A stretch of DNA of 64,000 nt from assembly GCA_050697555.1 (NCBI GenBank), contig JBOHAD010000003.1, forward strand, positions 26,411 through 90,410, read 5' to 3'. The notes under the pieces were generated by a model. It had not been told where the DNA came from. It did no database searches and saw only the letters and a list, made by a program, of their open reading frames with translations. Source of the stretch: DASQWP01 sp050697555 (GTDB lineage Bacteria; Actinomycetota; Thermoleophilia; Gaiellales; Gaiellaceae). Shown here piece after piece: positions 1 to 6,383 of this stretch. The position numbers were made by a program, and so were the translations under genes. Position 1 is the first letter of the stretch. Each line of letters opens with the position of its first letter.

Positions 1-556
1 AGGAGTCCCGGCCGGCGCGCGGTTCATGGCGATTGCCGAAGCGGACGGCTCGGCGGTCGAGGCCGCGCGGCTGCGCGACGCGCTGCTCGAGGTGCTCGGC
101 GAGTCGGCGCTCGCCACCCATGCGCCGAGCCCAGCCGAGCTCTGGCGCTGGCGTGACGGCGTCTCGATCGCGGTGACGTCGCAGGGCGGTGGGAAGGTGA
201 GCGAGGACATCGTCGTGCCCCTGGACCGCCTGGGCGAGGCGGTCGAGGGAACCGTCGAGATCGGCCGCCGCCACGGGCTCGAGGCGTGCAGCTGGGGCCA
301 CGCCGGCGACGGGAACCTCCATTCGACGTTCCTCGTCGCGCTCGACGATGAGGCCGCGCTCGAGCGCGCCGAGGACGCCTCGGCCGAGCTCTTCGTGCTC
401 GCCCTCGAGCTCGGGGGCTCGATCTCAGGCGAGCACGGCCTCGGGCTGACGAAGCGCGAGCATGCCCGCTTCTCGCCGCGGGTCCGCACGCTCCACGAGG
501 AGATCAAGCGCGCTTTCGACCCGAAGGGCCTCCTCAATCCCGGGAAGAAGCTCTAG
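1..556 (+). CDS. FAD-linked oxidase, C-terminal part (GlcD/lactate dehydrogenase-like), 5' truncated
   Basis: The frame is open from the window edge (codons from base 2), so the first ATG at 26 is probably internal and only about 184 C-terminal residues are present. They match the FAD-oxidase C-terminal domain of the glycolate oxidase GlcD / D-lactate dehydrogenase family: a SWGHAGDGNLHS segment with conserved histidines, then GGSISGEHGLGLTKR and the near-terminal FDPKGLLNPGKKL found in this family. The FAD-binding half lies upstream, outside the window. Such proteins oxidise 2-hydroxyacids using FAD; the substrate cannot be told from this part. The 3' end overlaps the convergent Rieske gene by 23 bases. 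The family is clear, the precise activity is not. Confidence 0.85.
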   Translation, partial: GVPAGARFMAIAEADGSAVEAARLRDALLEVLGESALATHAPSPAELWRWRDGVSIAVTSQGGGKVSEDIVVPLDRLGEAVEGTVEIGRRHGLEACSWGHAGDGNLHSTFLVALDDEAALERAEDASAELFVLALELGGSISGEHGLGLTKREHARFSPRVRTLHEEIKRAFDPKGLLNPGKKL

Positions 557-893
557 CGAGGACGACGTGGTCGCCCTCGACGCGCGCGTCGAAGCGGGGA
601 ACGCGGATCGCCGGGTCGAAGAGCGCCCTGCCCGACTCGAGCTCGAACTCCCAGCCGTGCCAGGGGCAGGTCAGGACCGGCGTCTCCCCGTCGTAGCGAT
701 ACTCGTACGGCGCCGAGGGAAGCAGGGCGCCCGAGACCCTGCCCTTGCAGAGCGGCCCGCCGTGGTGCGGGCACGAGTTCTCGACGGCGAAGACGCGTCC
801 ACCGACGTTGAAGACCGCGACCGTCGTCCCGAAGGCCTCAACCGCCGCGCTGGAGCCGGGCGGCAGCTCCGCGAGGGCGAGCCTGACCGTCAG
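534..893 (-). CDS. Rieske [2Fe-2S] ferredoxin-type protein
   Basis: A small single-domain protein of about 119 residues with both Rieske cluster boxes: CPHHGGPLCKG (Cys-x-His) and CPWHGWEFELESG (Cys-x2-His). It is probably a cytoplasmic electron carrier, or the ferredoxin of a ring-hydroxylating or related oxygenase; no oxygenase is visible beside it. It follows the amidohydrolase on the same strand, and the two overlap, so they are likely co-transcribed. No ATG, GTG or TTG lies at a sensible place. I chose a CTG at 893 whose last two bases form the start of the upstream gene's TGA (CTGA overlap); the start is therefore uncertain. Confidence 0.75.
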   Translation of the reverse strand: MTVRLALAELPPGSSAAVEAFGTTVAVFNVGGRVFAVENSCPHHGGPLCKGRVSGALLPSAPYEYRYDGETPVLTCPWHGWEFELESGRALFDPAIRVPRFDARVEGDHVVLARASSRD

Positions 894-1975
894 CGGTCCG
901 CTCCCGCCGGCACGCGAGCGGGGAGACGGTAGAAGGAACGTGCGTTCTCGCTCATGACTGCTTCGCGCCAGGCGGGCGGAAGACGCCGCTCGACGTGCCG
1001 CGGCGCGTCGAAGTCCCAGTGCGGGTAGTCGGTCGCGAACATGAGCATCTCGCCGAGCCCGTCGACGGCCTCGAGCACCTGCCGCAGCTTGAGCCCGTCC
1101 GCCGGCTGCTCGAGCGGCTGCGTCGTGAAGCGGACGTGCTCGCGCACGACCTCGCTCGGAAGCCGCTTCACCCAGGGCGTCTCCGAGCGCAGGGCCCGCC
1201 AGTTCGCGTCGAGGCGCCAGAGCAGCCCCGGCAGCCAGGCGACGCCCACCTCGACCATGGCGACCCGCAAGGCCGGGAATCTCTCGAAGACGCCCTGGCA
1301 GACGAGGCTGACGAGGTGGCTCATCGCGGTCGTCGAAAGAAGCGTGTGCCACTCGAGGTAATAGCTCGGGTAGCCCGTCGGCGTCGGCGGCGGGTTCGTG
1401 CCGAGCCCCTCGGCACCCACGTGCATCGCGACCGGGAGGTCGAGCTCACACGCTGCCTCGTAGATCGGGTGGTAGCGTCGATCGCCGTAGCCGGCCGCGG
1501 CGCCGCACGAGACGATCACCTGGACGACGCCCGGATGGCCGCCGACAGCGCGGATCTCACGGGCGGCGCGCTCGGCGTCCTGGGGCGCGACGACGAGCGA
1601 GCCCTTCAGCCGCGGATCCTTCGGCAGCCACTCCTCGACGAGCCAACGGTTGTAGGCCGTCGCGAGCGCCGCGGCGAGCTGCGGGTGCGGGACGGCAGAG
1701 ACGGAGAGGATCTCCTCCCCCGTGAGGATTGCGTATTCGACGGCGAAGGCGTCGAGCAGCTGCTCGCGCAGCGTCTCGTAGTCGGAGCCCGGGACGCCGC
1801 CGTCCGGCGGGACCGCGTCGCCGCGCATGAACCCCGACGGATGGAGCCACGGGTAGTTGGGGAGCGAGTAGCCTCCGTAGCCGCCGTGCAGGATGTAGTC
1901 GCGGTGGGCGGGATCGACCCATGGCAGAAGGTCCTGGACGTGGTCGAAGTTCTGGTGGACGTCGCAGTCGATCAT
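890..1975 (-). CDS. Amidohydrolase family 2 metal-dependent hydrolase
   Basis: 361 residues with the TIM-barrel metal-dependent hydrolase pattern (COG2159, Amidohydro_2). The N-terminus MIDCDVHQNF carries the D-x-H metal ligands on strand 1, an internal AMHVGAEG supplies a further histidine, and the C-terminal FATDYPHWDFDAP carries the conserved Asp of the last strand. Relatives include aminocarboxymuconate-semialdehyde decarboxylase-type enzymes and other C-C hydrolases or decarboxylases; the substrate is not evident. It is followed at once by the Rieske protein gene. Upstream on the same strand, 40 bases away, is the remnant gene at 2016-2344, which could once have been the first gene of the operon. 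Confidence 0.85.
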   Translation of the reverse strand: MIDCDVHQNFDHVQDLLPWVDPAHRDYILHGGYGGYSLPNYPWLHPSGFMRGDAVPPDGGVPGSDYETLREQLLDAFAVEYAILTGEEILSVSAVPHPQLAAALATAYNRWLVEEWLPKDPRLKGSLVVAPQDAERAAREIRAVGGHPGVVQVIVSCGAAAGYGDRRYHPIYEAACELDLPVAMHVGAEGLGTNPPPTPTGYPSYYLEWHTLLSTTAMSHLVSLVCQGVFERFPALRVAMVEVGVAWLPGLLWRLDANWRALRSETPWVKRLPSEVVREHVRFTTQPLEQPADGLKLRQVLEAVDGLGEMLMFATDYPHWDFDAPRHVERRLPPAWREAVMSENARSFYRLPARVPAGADR

Positions 1976-2015
1976 CGCTTGGACGAGACTCTGCCCGTGC
2001 CAGCATACGGGCCGT

Positions 2016-2344
2016 TTACGGAAGCGACTCGACGAGCTCCTTGAGCCTCCGCGCCTCGTCCTGGGGGTACCAGCCCAGCATCAGCCGAAGCGGCAGTACG
2101 CCCGACTCCATGGTGAACGTGGCGCGTCCTCTCGCTGTCGAGCGGCTCGAAGCGTGCAGTGGAGCTCGAGGGCCACCGGCCCCCGGAAGCGGTCCGACCA
2201 GCGGGGCGCGAAGGGCGATTCCGTGGAGCGCCCTCGGATGAGCGTGTAGTCGCCCTCGACGCCGAGCTTGCGGGCGCGCTCGAAGCCTCGCCGTGAGTTC
2301 GTCGGGCTGACGGCGGGGACCCCCGGCAGGTAGCGGTCGAGCAT
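2016..2344 (-). pseudogene. Frameshifted remnant, C-terminus SRPBCC-like
   Basis: Reading from an ATG at 2344, a frame is sensible for about 64 residues up to ..GPVALELHCT. It then has to shift by one base to read FEPLDSERTR and again to read TFTMESGVLPLRL..ELVESLP to a TAA at 2016. Stitched together, the tail looks like the C-terminal strand and helix of SRPBCC/polyketide-cyclase proteins (gT+rvTfT.E.. then a long amphipathic helix). Both shifts look like one extra base within about 30 bases near 2140. An IS256-type element sits immediately upstream. The family call rests on the tail only and is tentative; the first half is not recognised. Confidence 0.42.
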
Positions 2345-2349
2345 CCCCT

Positions 2350-2356
2350 GAAAGAC
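2350..2356. repeat. Target-site duplication of IS256-type element, left copy
   Basis: The heptamer GAAAGAC directly abuts the left end of the insertion and recurs at 3753-3759 beyond its right end. An eighth base (T on the left, C on the right) may be a diverged part of an 8-bp duplication, the size expected for IS256-family insertions. Confidence 0.6.
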
Positions 2357-2357
2357 T

Positions 2358-2381
2358 AGTCAAGTCCCAGGACGTGGTGTA
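2358..2381. repeat. IS256-type left terminal inverted repeat
   Basis: Pairs with 3729-3752 in inverted orientation. The blocks GTCA, GTCCC and CGTGGTGTA are shared, with a mismatched stretch of 4 bases between the last two. Confidence 0.75.
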
Positions 2382-2406
2382 ACTCGTCGGCAAGATCGCT
2401 GGCTGC

Positions 2407-3633
2407 TCAGGCCGTGGTGAGCTCGCGCGTCTCCTCTCTGTCTTTGTCTTCTTTCTCCTGGTCGAGCACCGCCTCCAGAGTGTGAGCGCTGAGGTAGCGG
2501 CGGCCGACGAGCCACTCATCGTTTTGCTCGATCACGACGCTGGCGGCGAGGCGGATCAGGGAGCGGTCGTTGGGGAAGATGCCGACGACGTCGGTGCGCC
2601 TGCCGATCTCGCGGTTGACGCGCTCGAGCGGGTTGGTCGAGCGCAACTTCGGCCAGTGGTCGGCGGGAAAGGAGTGGAAAGCGAGCAGCTCTTCCTCGCC
2701 CTCCTCGAGCAGTGCTGCCACCTTCGGTAGCGGCTTTCGCAGCCGCTCGAGGGCGTCGCCGACGAGCTCGTGCGCGAGCTCGCTCCTGTCGGCGTTGAAG
2801 ATCGGCCTGAGCAGCGCGGCCAGCATCGGCTGCTGCTCGCGGCGAGCGTGGCCGAGCGCCTCACGCAGGAAGTGGACGCTGCAGCGCTGCCAGGGGCAAC
2901 CGAGCACCTGACCGATCGCCTTCTTGAGGCCGGCGTGCGCGTCGCTGACGACGAGCTGGACGCCGGCGAGGCCGCGCTCCACCAGCGAGCGGAGGAAGCT
3001 GCGCCAGAAAGCTTCCGTCTCCGCCTCGCCGACGTCGAGGGCGATCACTTCCCGGTAGCCGGACTCGTGCACCCCGTAGGCAAGGACAAGGCACTTCCTG
3101 ACCACGCGGCCGCCGTCGCGGACCTTCTCCACCTTGGCGTCCAGCCACAGGTACGGATACGCCCCTTCCAGCGGCCGGTTGCGGAAAGCGTCGACCTGCT
3201 CGTCGAGGCCTCGGCAGATCCGTGAGACCTCGCTCTTCGAGATCCTCAACCCGAGCGACTCGACCACCTGGTCGACCTTGCGCGTGGAGACGCCGGCGAC
3301 ATACGCCTCCTGCACGACCGACACGAGCGCCTGCTCGGAGCGACGACGCGGCTCGAGGAAGCTGGGGAAATAGCTGCCCCGCCGCAGCTTCGGGATCGCC
3401 AGCTCGAGCTCGCCCGCGCGCGTCGCCCATGATCGCGACCGATAGCCGTTGCGATGCGTCAGCCGCTCCTCCGGTGCTCGCTCCCCGCGGGCGGCGCCGA
3501 CAAGCTCGCTCACCTCGGCCTCCATCAACTGCTGCACGACCCAGCTCAGCGACTCGCGCACGACATCAAGCCCCTCGCCTTCGAGCAGGTAGCCGACGAC
3601 CTGCTCAGCCGTCATCCTCTTCGTCTCGGCCAT
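2407..3633 (-). CDS. IS256-family (Mutator-type) transposase
   Basis: 408 residues, the normal length for IS256 transposases, with no interruption. Family marks in order: an N-terminal region ending SELVGAARGERAPEERLTHR, the AYPYLWLDAKVEKVR segment with the first catalytic Asp, VVSDAHAGLKKAIGQVLG with the second Asp, and the C-terminal NPLERVNREIGRRTDVVGIF signature that includes the catalytic Glu. It catalyses DDE-type copy-paste transposition of the surrounding element. The ATG at 3633 is preceded by a GAGGAGAAT stretch on the coding strand that can serve as ribosome-binding site. It is the only transposase in the window. Confidence 0.95.
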   Translation of the reverse strand: MAETKRMTAEQVVGYLLEGEGLDVVRESLSWVVQQLMEAEVSELVGAARGERAPEERLTHRNGYRSRSWATRAGELELAIPKLRRGSYFPSFLEPRRRSEQALVSVVQEAYVAGVSTRKVDQVVESLGLRISKSEVSRICRGLDEQVDAFRNRPLEGAYPYLWLDAKVEKVRDGGRVVRKCLVLAYGVHESGYREVIALDVGEAETEAFWRSFLRSLVERGLAGVQLVVSDAHAGLKKAIGQVLGCPWQRCSVHFLREALGHARREQQPMLAALLRPIFNADRSELAHELVGDALERLRKPLPKVAALLEEGEEELLAFHSFPADHWPKLRSTNPLERVNREIGRRTDVVGIFPNDRSLIRLAASVVIEQNDEWLVGRRYLSAHTLEAVLDQEKEDKDREETRELTTA

Positions 3634-3728
3634 CGCGGTGATTCTCCTCTCGTCAGTCCTTGGCAGGAACCGACGAGTCTGAGCGCCGCGGTGGCCGGAC
3701 CATCACCCGGCTCCGTCCGACGCGCTCC

Positions 3729-3752
3729 TACACCACGCTACGGGACGTGACC
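3729..3752. repeat. IS256-type right terminal inverted repeat
   Basis: Inverted partner of 2358-2381 (inner TACACCACG, outer GGGAC..TGAC). It is followed immediately by the second copy of the GAAAGAC target duplication. Confidence 0.75.
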
Positions 3753-3759
3753 GAAAGAC
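3753..3759. repeat. Target-site duplication of IS256-type element, right copy
   Basis: GAAAGAC, identical to 2350-2356. Confidence 0.6.
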
Positions 3760-4001
3760 CAGACGACAGCGAGCCCGTCGAGTGGTTCGTCACGCGCATC
3801 TCCGCCGCCGTCGAGAGGCGCTGCGGCTCGGGCGACACTACTAGCCGTGCGTCAGTGCGAGTGCGCCGAGGGCGGAGGCGAGGGCTCCGGCGCCCAGGAA
3901 GTGGCAAGGCCTCGCTGTGTCAGGCGCGGCACGCCGCCGATCCTATCCATCCCCCTTTCGGGTGAGTCCCAGCTACCCCTCGGCGCCGATGGCAGGGAGG
4001 G

Positions 4002-4829
4002 GTGGGGCGTTTCTTCGGATCTCGTTCGCAGGTCGTCCTCGTGCTCGGCACGGCGGCCGCCCTCGTCTTTGCCCTGTCGGTGGTCTTCGCTCGGGCTGCG
4101 CCCGCGGTCGGCCAGCCGGCCCCTGCCCCTGAGGTGGCAGCTCTGGCTGTCCCGGCGAACGAGCCGGCCGTCCGGCCGGCAGCGGCTCCGGCGCCCGTGC
4201 CGACCCGGCCGCGGCCGGAGGCGCCGGGCTTCCTCGTCGTCGCACCCGGCCCGAGCGGAGAGATCGTCGTCCGCTCGCGGCCTCGCGGAAACGTCGTCAC
4301 CAGCCTCGGCCGGCGGACGGAGTTCGGCTCGCCGACCACGCTCGCCGTCGCACGAACGCGCGGCCGCTGGCTCGGCGTCGTCACGACCCACCTCCCCAAC
4401 GGGAAGCTCGGCTGGGTCGACCGGCGCGAGAGCCCGCTCCGCTACAGCCGCACGCGCGTGAGCCTCGTCCTCGACCTCTCGGCGCGCCGGCTCGTCCTCA
4501 AGCGCGGAGACCGCGCCGTTCGGAAGATGACCGTCGGCGTCGGACGGCCGAGCTCGCCCACGCCCGTGGGTCGTTTCGCCGTCACCGACAACCTCTCCGG
4601 CCCGGCTTACAGCCCGTACTACGGGTGCTGCATCCTCGCGCTTTCCGCGCACCAGCCGAATCTGCCACCGGACTGGACCGGGGGCGATCGGATCGCTATC
4701 CACGGGACGAACGACCCCTCCTCCATCGGGCTGGCCTCCTCGGCCGGTTGTCCGCGCGCGAGCGACGCCGACCTGCGCGTTCTCATGCGACGCGTCCCGC
4801 TTGGGACGCACGTGTTCGTGCGCTCCTAG
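4002..4829 (+). CDS. L,D-transpeptidase (YkuD domain), membrane-anchored
   Basis: 275 residues. The N-terminus has a basic start and a hydrophobic segment (about residues 9-30), then a Pro/Ala-rich linker, an SH3-like region (about 75-145, ending KLGWVDRRESPL) and a C-terminal YkuD catalytic domain. The active-site motif is present: IHGTND with the histidine near residue 233, then SSAGCPRASDAD with the catalytic cysteine near 249. It should form 3-3 cross-links, or attach proteins to peptidoglycan, outside the membrane. The start is a GTG at 4002 next to a purine-rich GGGAGG; spacing is short, so the start may vary by a few codons. Its 3' end overlaps the convergent gene by 47 bases. Confidence 0.88.
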   Translation: MGRFFGSRSQVVLVLGTAAALVFALSVVFARAAPAVGQPAPAPEVAALAVPANEPAVRPAAAPAPVPTRPRPEAPGFLVVAPGPSGEIVVRSRPRGNVVTSLGRRTEFGSPTTLAVARTRGRWLGVVTTHLPNGKLGWVDRRESPLRYSRTRVSLVLDLSARRLVLKRGDRAVRKMTVGVGRPSSPTPVGRFAVTDNLSGPAYSPYYGCCILALSAHQPNLPPDWTGGDRIAIHGTNDPSSIGLASSAGCPRASDADLRVLMRRVPLGTHVFVRS

Positions 4830-5454
4830 TCGTCGCGGCTCTCCGCTCCCCCGGGGAGACGGCGCACCGTCCCCAGCCGAAGACCGTCCACGCGACGAGG
4901 AAGAGGCCGCCGCAAAACGCTCCGGCGCCGTCGGCGACGAGATCGCCGATGGTGTCCTGCTCGCCGAGGGAGAGCTCCGTGCCGAACGTCTGGTCGGCGC
5001 TCCACTCGAGAATCTCCCAGACGGCGCCGATCGCCAGCCCGAGCGCGAGCGTCACGACGAAGATCCCGGCGAGGTGCCGCTTCGAGCCGTACGCGTCGAC
5101 GGGGTCGGGGAGCGTGTCGAGCCTCGCGAGCGCGATGTAGACGCACGGCGCTCCGAAGAGCGGAACGAGGAAGTGGACGAAGACGTCGTAGTAGCCGAAG
5201 CGGTCGTAGAGGCGAAGAGCCTCGCCCCAGCCCGTGAGCGCCATGGCGAGGATGAAGGCCAGGTCGAAGGCGCGGGGGAGGTCGAGGAAGCGGACGCCGA
5301 CGACGGCGGCAGCCGCCACGGCGAGCGGGATCGCGCCGGAGTGGCCGGAGACGGCGAGCGCGACCGCTCCCACGACGAAGATCCTGCGAAGCACGTCGAG
5401 GGGGTCGCGGAAAAGCGGCGTCCAGTTGCCGAAGACGAGCTCGCGTGAGGTCAT
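4783..5454 (-). CDS. Polytopic membrane protein, DUF2238/YjdF-like
   Basis: 223 residues with about five to six hydrophobic segments. The segment IGAVWEILEWSADQTFG, followed by QDTIGDLVADGAGA, resembles the conserved E..EW...D.i.D pattern of the DUF2238 (YjdF) inner-membrane family; a D-x5-Y-D..VHF motif precedes it. Function is unknown. The gene diverges from udgX with only about 20 bases between starts. It converges on the L,D-transpeptidase with an overlapping, arginine-rich tail that may be poorly conserved. I am confident it is a membrane protein, less so of the family. Confidence 0.62.
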   Translation of the reverse strand: MTSRELVFGNWTPLFRDPLDVLRRIFVVGAVALAVSGHSGAIPLAVAAAAVVGVRFLDLPRAFDLAFILAMALTGWGEALRLYDRFGYYDVFVHFLVPLFGAPCVYIALARLDTLPDPVDAYGSKRHLAGIFVVTLALGLAIGAVWEILEWSADQTFGTELSLGEQDTIGDLVADGAGAFCGGLFLVAWTVFGWGRCAVSPGERRAATTRSARTRASQAGRVA

Positions 5455-5477
5455 CGCGTGTGGGTATACCGGAGGCG

Positions 5478-6122
5478 ATGGAGCAGATGCAGCTCGACGG
5501 CTCGGCCGCCTCGCTCGTCCCCGAGCGACCCACCCTGCCGAAGCTGCGCGAGGCGGCGGCGGGCTGCCAGGCGTGCGACCTCTGGAAGACGGGGACGCAG
5601 ACCGTCTTCGGCGAGGGGACGCGCACGGCCGAGATCCTCTTCGTCGGGGAGCAGCCCGGCGACAAGGAGGATCTGGCGGGAAAGCCGTTCGTCGGCCCCG
5701 CGGGCCGGGTGCTCGACGAAGGGCTAGACGCGGCCGGAATCGACCGGAAGCTCGCCTACGTCACGAACGCCGTCAAGCACTTCAAGTGGCAGGGCCGCGG
5801 CAAGCGCCGGATCCACCAGAAGCCCAACTCGGCCGAGCTCGCCGCCTGCCGCCCCTGGCTGGACGCCGAGCTCGCGGTCGTGAAGCCGAAGGTGGTCGTG
5901 GCGCTCGGTGCGACGGCCGCCCAGTCGCTCCTCGGGCGCCAGTTCCGGGTGACGAAGCAGCGCGGCGTCCCGGTCGAGTCCGACCTCGCCCCGCACGTCG
6001 TCGCCACCGTGCACCCGTCCTCGATCCTGCGGCAGGAGACGGACGAGGACCGCGCCGAGGCGATGAGGGAGTTCGTCGCCGACCTGAAGGTCGTGGCAAA
6101 GCTGCTCGCGGGTGGCTCGTAG
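5478..6122 (+). CDS. udgX: UdgX: uracil-DNA glycosylase superfamily protein that bonds covalently to the DNA lesion
   Basis: About 214 residues. It has the family-4-like motif A (GEQPGDKEDLAGKPFVGPAG) and motif B (VHPSS). Between them is the extra KRRIH loop (in GKRRIHQKP, after VTNAVKHFKW) that sets UdgX apart from ordinary family 4 enzymes. In mycobacterial UdgX the histidine of this loop attacks the abasic sugar after uracil excision and locks the protein to DNA. The spacing AACRPWLDAEL..ALGATAAQSLLG also matches. A Cys-rich start (CQACDLW) agrees with an Fe-S cluster. I chose the ATG at 5478; a second ATG at 5487 has better spacing to the GGAGG at 5471. No partner gene is obvious nearby. 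Confidence 0.92.
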   Translation: MEQMQLDGSAASLVPERPTLPKLREAAAGCQACDLWKTGTQTVFGEGTRTAEILFVGEQPGDKEDLAGKPFVGPAGRVLDEGLDAAGIDRKLAYVTNAVKHFKWQGRGKRRIHQKPNSAELAACRPWLDAELAVVKPKVVVALGATAAQSLLGRQFRVTKQRGVPVESDLAPHVVATVHPSSILRQETDEDRAEAMREFVADLKVVAKLLAGGS

Positions 6123-6151
6123 CCGCACTCCCATAAGCCGCGCTTCCGGCG

Positions 6152-6271
6152 GCTTGTGTTCCACGCGCACAAGCACTTCCCGCGCTTCGGCTGTCCGTGG
6201 ATGGTCGGCTTGGGGGCTTGCCCACCTCTTCAGGAATCGCTTTCGAGCTTGTGCCTATGGAACACAAGCTC
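6152..6271. repeat. Short inverted-repeat element, copy A
   Basis: A 120-base intergenic segment between two converging genes. Its left end reads GCTTGTG-9 nt-CACAAGC (6152-6174) and can fold on itself. Its right end (6245-6271) reads GAGCTTGTG-9 nt-CACAAGCTC and is an inverted copy of the left, the loops reading TTCCACGCG and, on the other strand, TTCCATAGG. The same terminal sequence bounds the elements at 10390-10698 and 50922-51027. It resembles a MITE or an inverted REP pair; no coding capacity is seen. Confidence 0.6.
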
Positions 6272-6338
6272 GTGGGGCCGGGCTCGAGAGGAAGGTCGGC
6301 TGTGGCGCGCCTGCGGGTGAGGCGGCGGAAGGTGGGGC

Positions 6339-6372
6339 GGGGGCGCGGCTCCCGAACGGGACCCGCGCCCCC
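6339..6372 (-). terminator. Hairpin terminator of the M6 protease gene
   Basis: A GGGGGCGCGG / CCGCGCCCCC stem of 10 bp, extended inside by CCC/GGG with a GAAC loop, lies about 12 bases past the protease stop codon. There is no U-tract, as is usual in such GC-rich genomes. Confidence 0.6.
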
Positions 6373-6383
6373 GCCGGTTCTCG

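Larger units (their letters stand above)
2357..3752 (-). mobile_element. IS256-family insertion sequence (about 1.4 kb)
   Basis: One intact transposase gene flanked by imperfect inverted repeats. The left end (2358-2381) and the reverse complement of the right end (3729-3752) share GTCA, GTCCC and an inner CGTGGTGTA, about 18 of 24 positions. GAAAGAC flanks the element on both sides as a target duplication. Length and organisation fit the IS256 (Mutator-like) family. The intact reading frame and near-identical flanks suggest a relatively recent insertion. It lies just upstream of a frameshifted gene. Confidence 0.87.
3634..4001. other. Intergenic region: right end of the IS and upstream region of the L,D-transpeptidase
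   Basis: Up to 3752 this is the untranslated right end of the insertion sequence with its terminal repeat. From 3760 to 4001 I see no convincing gene on either strand; the short open frames there have no recognisable protein features. The last 100 bases should hold the promoter of the L,D-transpeptidase, but no clear -35/-10 pair stands out. Confidence 0.5.
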
